The position numbers were made by a program, and so were the translations under genes. Positions 62,689 through 64,000 of a stretch of 64,000 nucleotides of DNA are shown one piece after another. Numbering within the stretch: the stretch's first letter is position 1; the number at the start of each line of letters is the position of its first letter. This DNA is from Calditrichia bacterium. Its GTDB lineage: Bacteria; Calditrichota; Calditrichia; Calditrichales; Calditrichaceae. The stretch covers positions 1 through 64,000 of the forward strand of contig JALSTK010000051.1 in the NCBI GenBank assembly GCA_026983775.1. Reading direction: 5' to 3'. The notes beneath the pieces were generated by a model. That model saw only the letters and a program-made list of their open reading frames with translations, ran no database searches and was not told the origin of the DNA.

Positions 62689-64000
62689 GTGAAATCGACT
62701 CTGCATAAAATATCTGTTTTCTTAAGCGTATTCCTTTTTTGTATCATATCGGGTAAAACCGTTTCGGCTTCAAACTCAGAAACGGCGGCATTCAATCTTA
62801 CGGTAAAAAACATCCAGAATGAGCTGCTTTTGCAAAACCGCAATATTTCATTGCGCATTTCGGACAAACTACAATTATTTCCGGCTCTCAAAGATTCAAA
62901 CCGTTGGCTCAGTTTTGTGGCCTATTCGGAAACATCACCTCCAGCTTTCTACATTACCCTTGACGGTGAAAAAATAACAGAAATAAAAGCAGACCTTGAT
63001 AATTACAAAAAAGTACCGCTACAAGATGAGTTGGGAAGGGGCTGGTCCGTTATCATCAATGCCGAAGCACAGCGAAAGAATACAGGGGCAAAATCGCATT
63101 TGAGTATAAAGATGCAGTTGTATCTGTCTTTTTACGAAGATTTTCCTTTTAGTGTGTTTTCGCAGGTTAAGTATACGAATCAGGGACGCCAGCCTATCCG
63201 GATAGAGGCTATGGTTAGTAACCGTTTCGTTATAGACCGCCGTTTAGTGGATTCTACGGCAGCCTCATGGGATTTCGCTTCTTATCAGGGCGTATCTCTT
63301 CATTGGGGTAGGGACTATAGCCTGATTCGTACTTTGCCGGATATGAAAAGAAAAAATTTTCTCGGTACCACAGTCATGGAAAACGGCCAAACCACCGGGG
63401 GAGGCACTCCTCTCATAGACTTGTGGACTCCTCAGTTAGGACTCGCTCTGGCCAGTGCAGAAAACAAACCGCAATGGATTTCCATGCCGGTGAACGGCAC
63501 TAAGGATAACCGGATCGAAATGGCTGTCGTAGAGCATGTGGGAGATAAGGCCGTTCAACTTGCTCCCCTCAAGCCCGGTCAGTCGATACGCGGTATACGT
63601 ACGGTAATGATTTTGCATAAACTGGATTACTATGCTCCATTGAACACGTTTGCTCATATTTTACGGCAGCAAGGGATTAAAATACAAAAAATATCACCGC
63701 CGCAGGCTTATCTTCCTTATTGGAAAACCTGGGGCTTAGGGATGCATTTTACTAAAAAACAGATTTATAAAGAACTGGATGTTCTAAAACGCATTGGAAT
63801 TTATTGGGCCAATTTGGACGATGGCTGGTTTACCAGGTACGGTGACTGGGAACCGAATACGGAACCGGGGAAATTCCCTGGCGGCGAAACGGATATGATC
63901 GCATTTGTAGACAGCATCCATAATAAAGGTTTTAAAACCAGTCTCTGGTGGTACCCGCAAGGCGTAAGCCCGCAAAGTAAACTGGCCGAACAGCATCCCG
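62689..64000 (+). CDS. GH36-like alpha-galactosidase-type protein, N-terminal part
   Basis: A GTG at 62689, preceded by AAGGGG, starts an open frame that reaches the right edge (437 codons in view). Residues 1-28 are a signal peptide (hydrophobic 8-21, V-S-A). The N-terminal domain is a beta-sandwich as in GH36 enzymes. The barrel begins near 330 (Y-L-P-Y-W-K-T-W-G) and includes N-L-D-D-G-W-F (375-381), G-D-W-E-P, K-F-P-G-G and S-L-W-W-Y-P, all typical of clan GH-D. The catalytic Asp residues may lie beyond the edge. It is probably an exported alpha-glycosidase cleaving the polysaccharide's side chains. Confidence 0.75.
   Translation, partial: MKSTLHKISVFLSVFLFCIISGKTVSASNSETAAFNLTVKNIQNELLLQNRNISLRISDKLQLFPALKDSNRWLSFVAYSETSPPAFYITLDGEKITEIKADLDNYKKVPLQDELGRGWSVIINAEAQRKNTGAKSHLSIKMQLYLSFYEDFPFSVFSQVKYTNQGRQPIRIEAMVSNRFVIDRRLVDSTAASWDFASYQGVSLHWGRDYSLIRTLPDMKRKNFLGTTVMENGQTTGGGTPLIDLWTPQLGLALASAENKPQWISMPVNGTKDNRIEMAVVEHVGDKAVQLAPLKPGQSIRGIRTVMILHKLDYYAPLNTFAHILRQQGIKIQKISPPQAYLPYWKTWGLGMHFTKKQIYKELDVLKRIGIYWANLDDGWFTRYGDWEPNTEPGKFPGGETDMIAFVDSIHNKGFKTSLWWYPQGVSPQSKLAEQHP

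Overview
The window looks like chromosomal DNA of a Gram-negative bacterium of the FCB group, and a Calditrichota (Caldithrix-like) relative is my best guess. The support is inference from gene content: a secreted beta-helix protein with a C-terminal sorting domain carrying an N-Y-P-N-P-F-N-P motif, a Bacteroidota-style hybrid two-component sensor, a TonB-dependent receptor with a carboxypeptidase-like N-terminal domain, and a bacterial microcompartment (BMC) operon. I saw no tRNA or rRNA gene, CRISPR array, transposase or prophage.

Layout. 1-430: end of a minus-strand M14 peptidase. 645-8139: a compact plus-strand BMC operon encoding a BMC-H shell protein with a winged-helix tail, a ParA-type ATPase, a small EutQ-N-like protein with two encapsulation-peptide-like helices, a divergent EutD-type phosphotransacylase, two near-identical BMC-H proteins, a CoA-acylating aldehyde dehydrogenase, EutJ, a PduS-like Fe-S flavoprotein and a PduT-like Fe-S BMC-T protein. 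It lacks a signature aldehyde-generating enzyme, a BMC-P pentamer and an alcohol dehydrogenase, so it must depend on another locus. 8124-18473: housekeeping genes (FMN reductase, DUF1684 lipoprotein, PAP phosphatase, inositol monophosphatase family, PRPP synthetase, hemolysin III, a two-component pair, nitronate monooxygenase, proline dehydrogenase, an exported protein).

18475-27987: a radical SAM/SPASM protein, glycosyltransferase 2 and an LPG-synthase-like membrane protein, then a nucleoside-salvage run (ssb, cdd, udk, tdk, CNT transporter, sppA, purine nucleoside phosphorylase). 28073-34518: a four-gene envelope signalling operon (secreted protein, FecR-domain protein, outer-membrane barrel, CHASE2 adenylate cyclase). 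34565-41430: glutaredoxin and an orphan groES, uppP, an NSS transporter, holA, an ECF sigma factor with its anti-sigma factor, a GAF-domain membrane protein and a small zinc-ribbon protein.

41481-42000 is an array of about 120-bp repeats with an alternating A-B-A-B pattern. From 42535 to the right edge lies a carbohydrate-utilisation locus: hybrid sensor-regulator, TonB-dependent receptor (no SusD), sorted beta-helix protein, hexapeptide acetyltransferase, TIM-barrel lipoprotein, sodium:solute symporter, GH94 phosphorylase, five-bladed-propeller lipoprotein, a very divergent GH94-like protein and a truncated GH36-like protein. A relic of a second GH94 3' end sits between the GH94 and propeller genes. 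The expected flow is binding and cleavage outside, TonB import, periplasmic trimming, sodium symport and cytoplasmic phosphorolysis.
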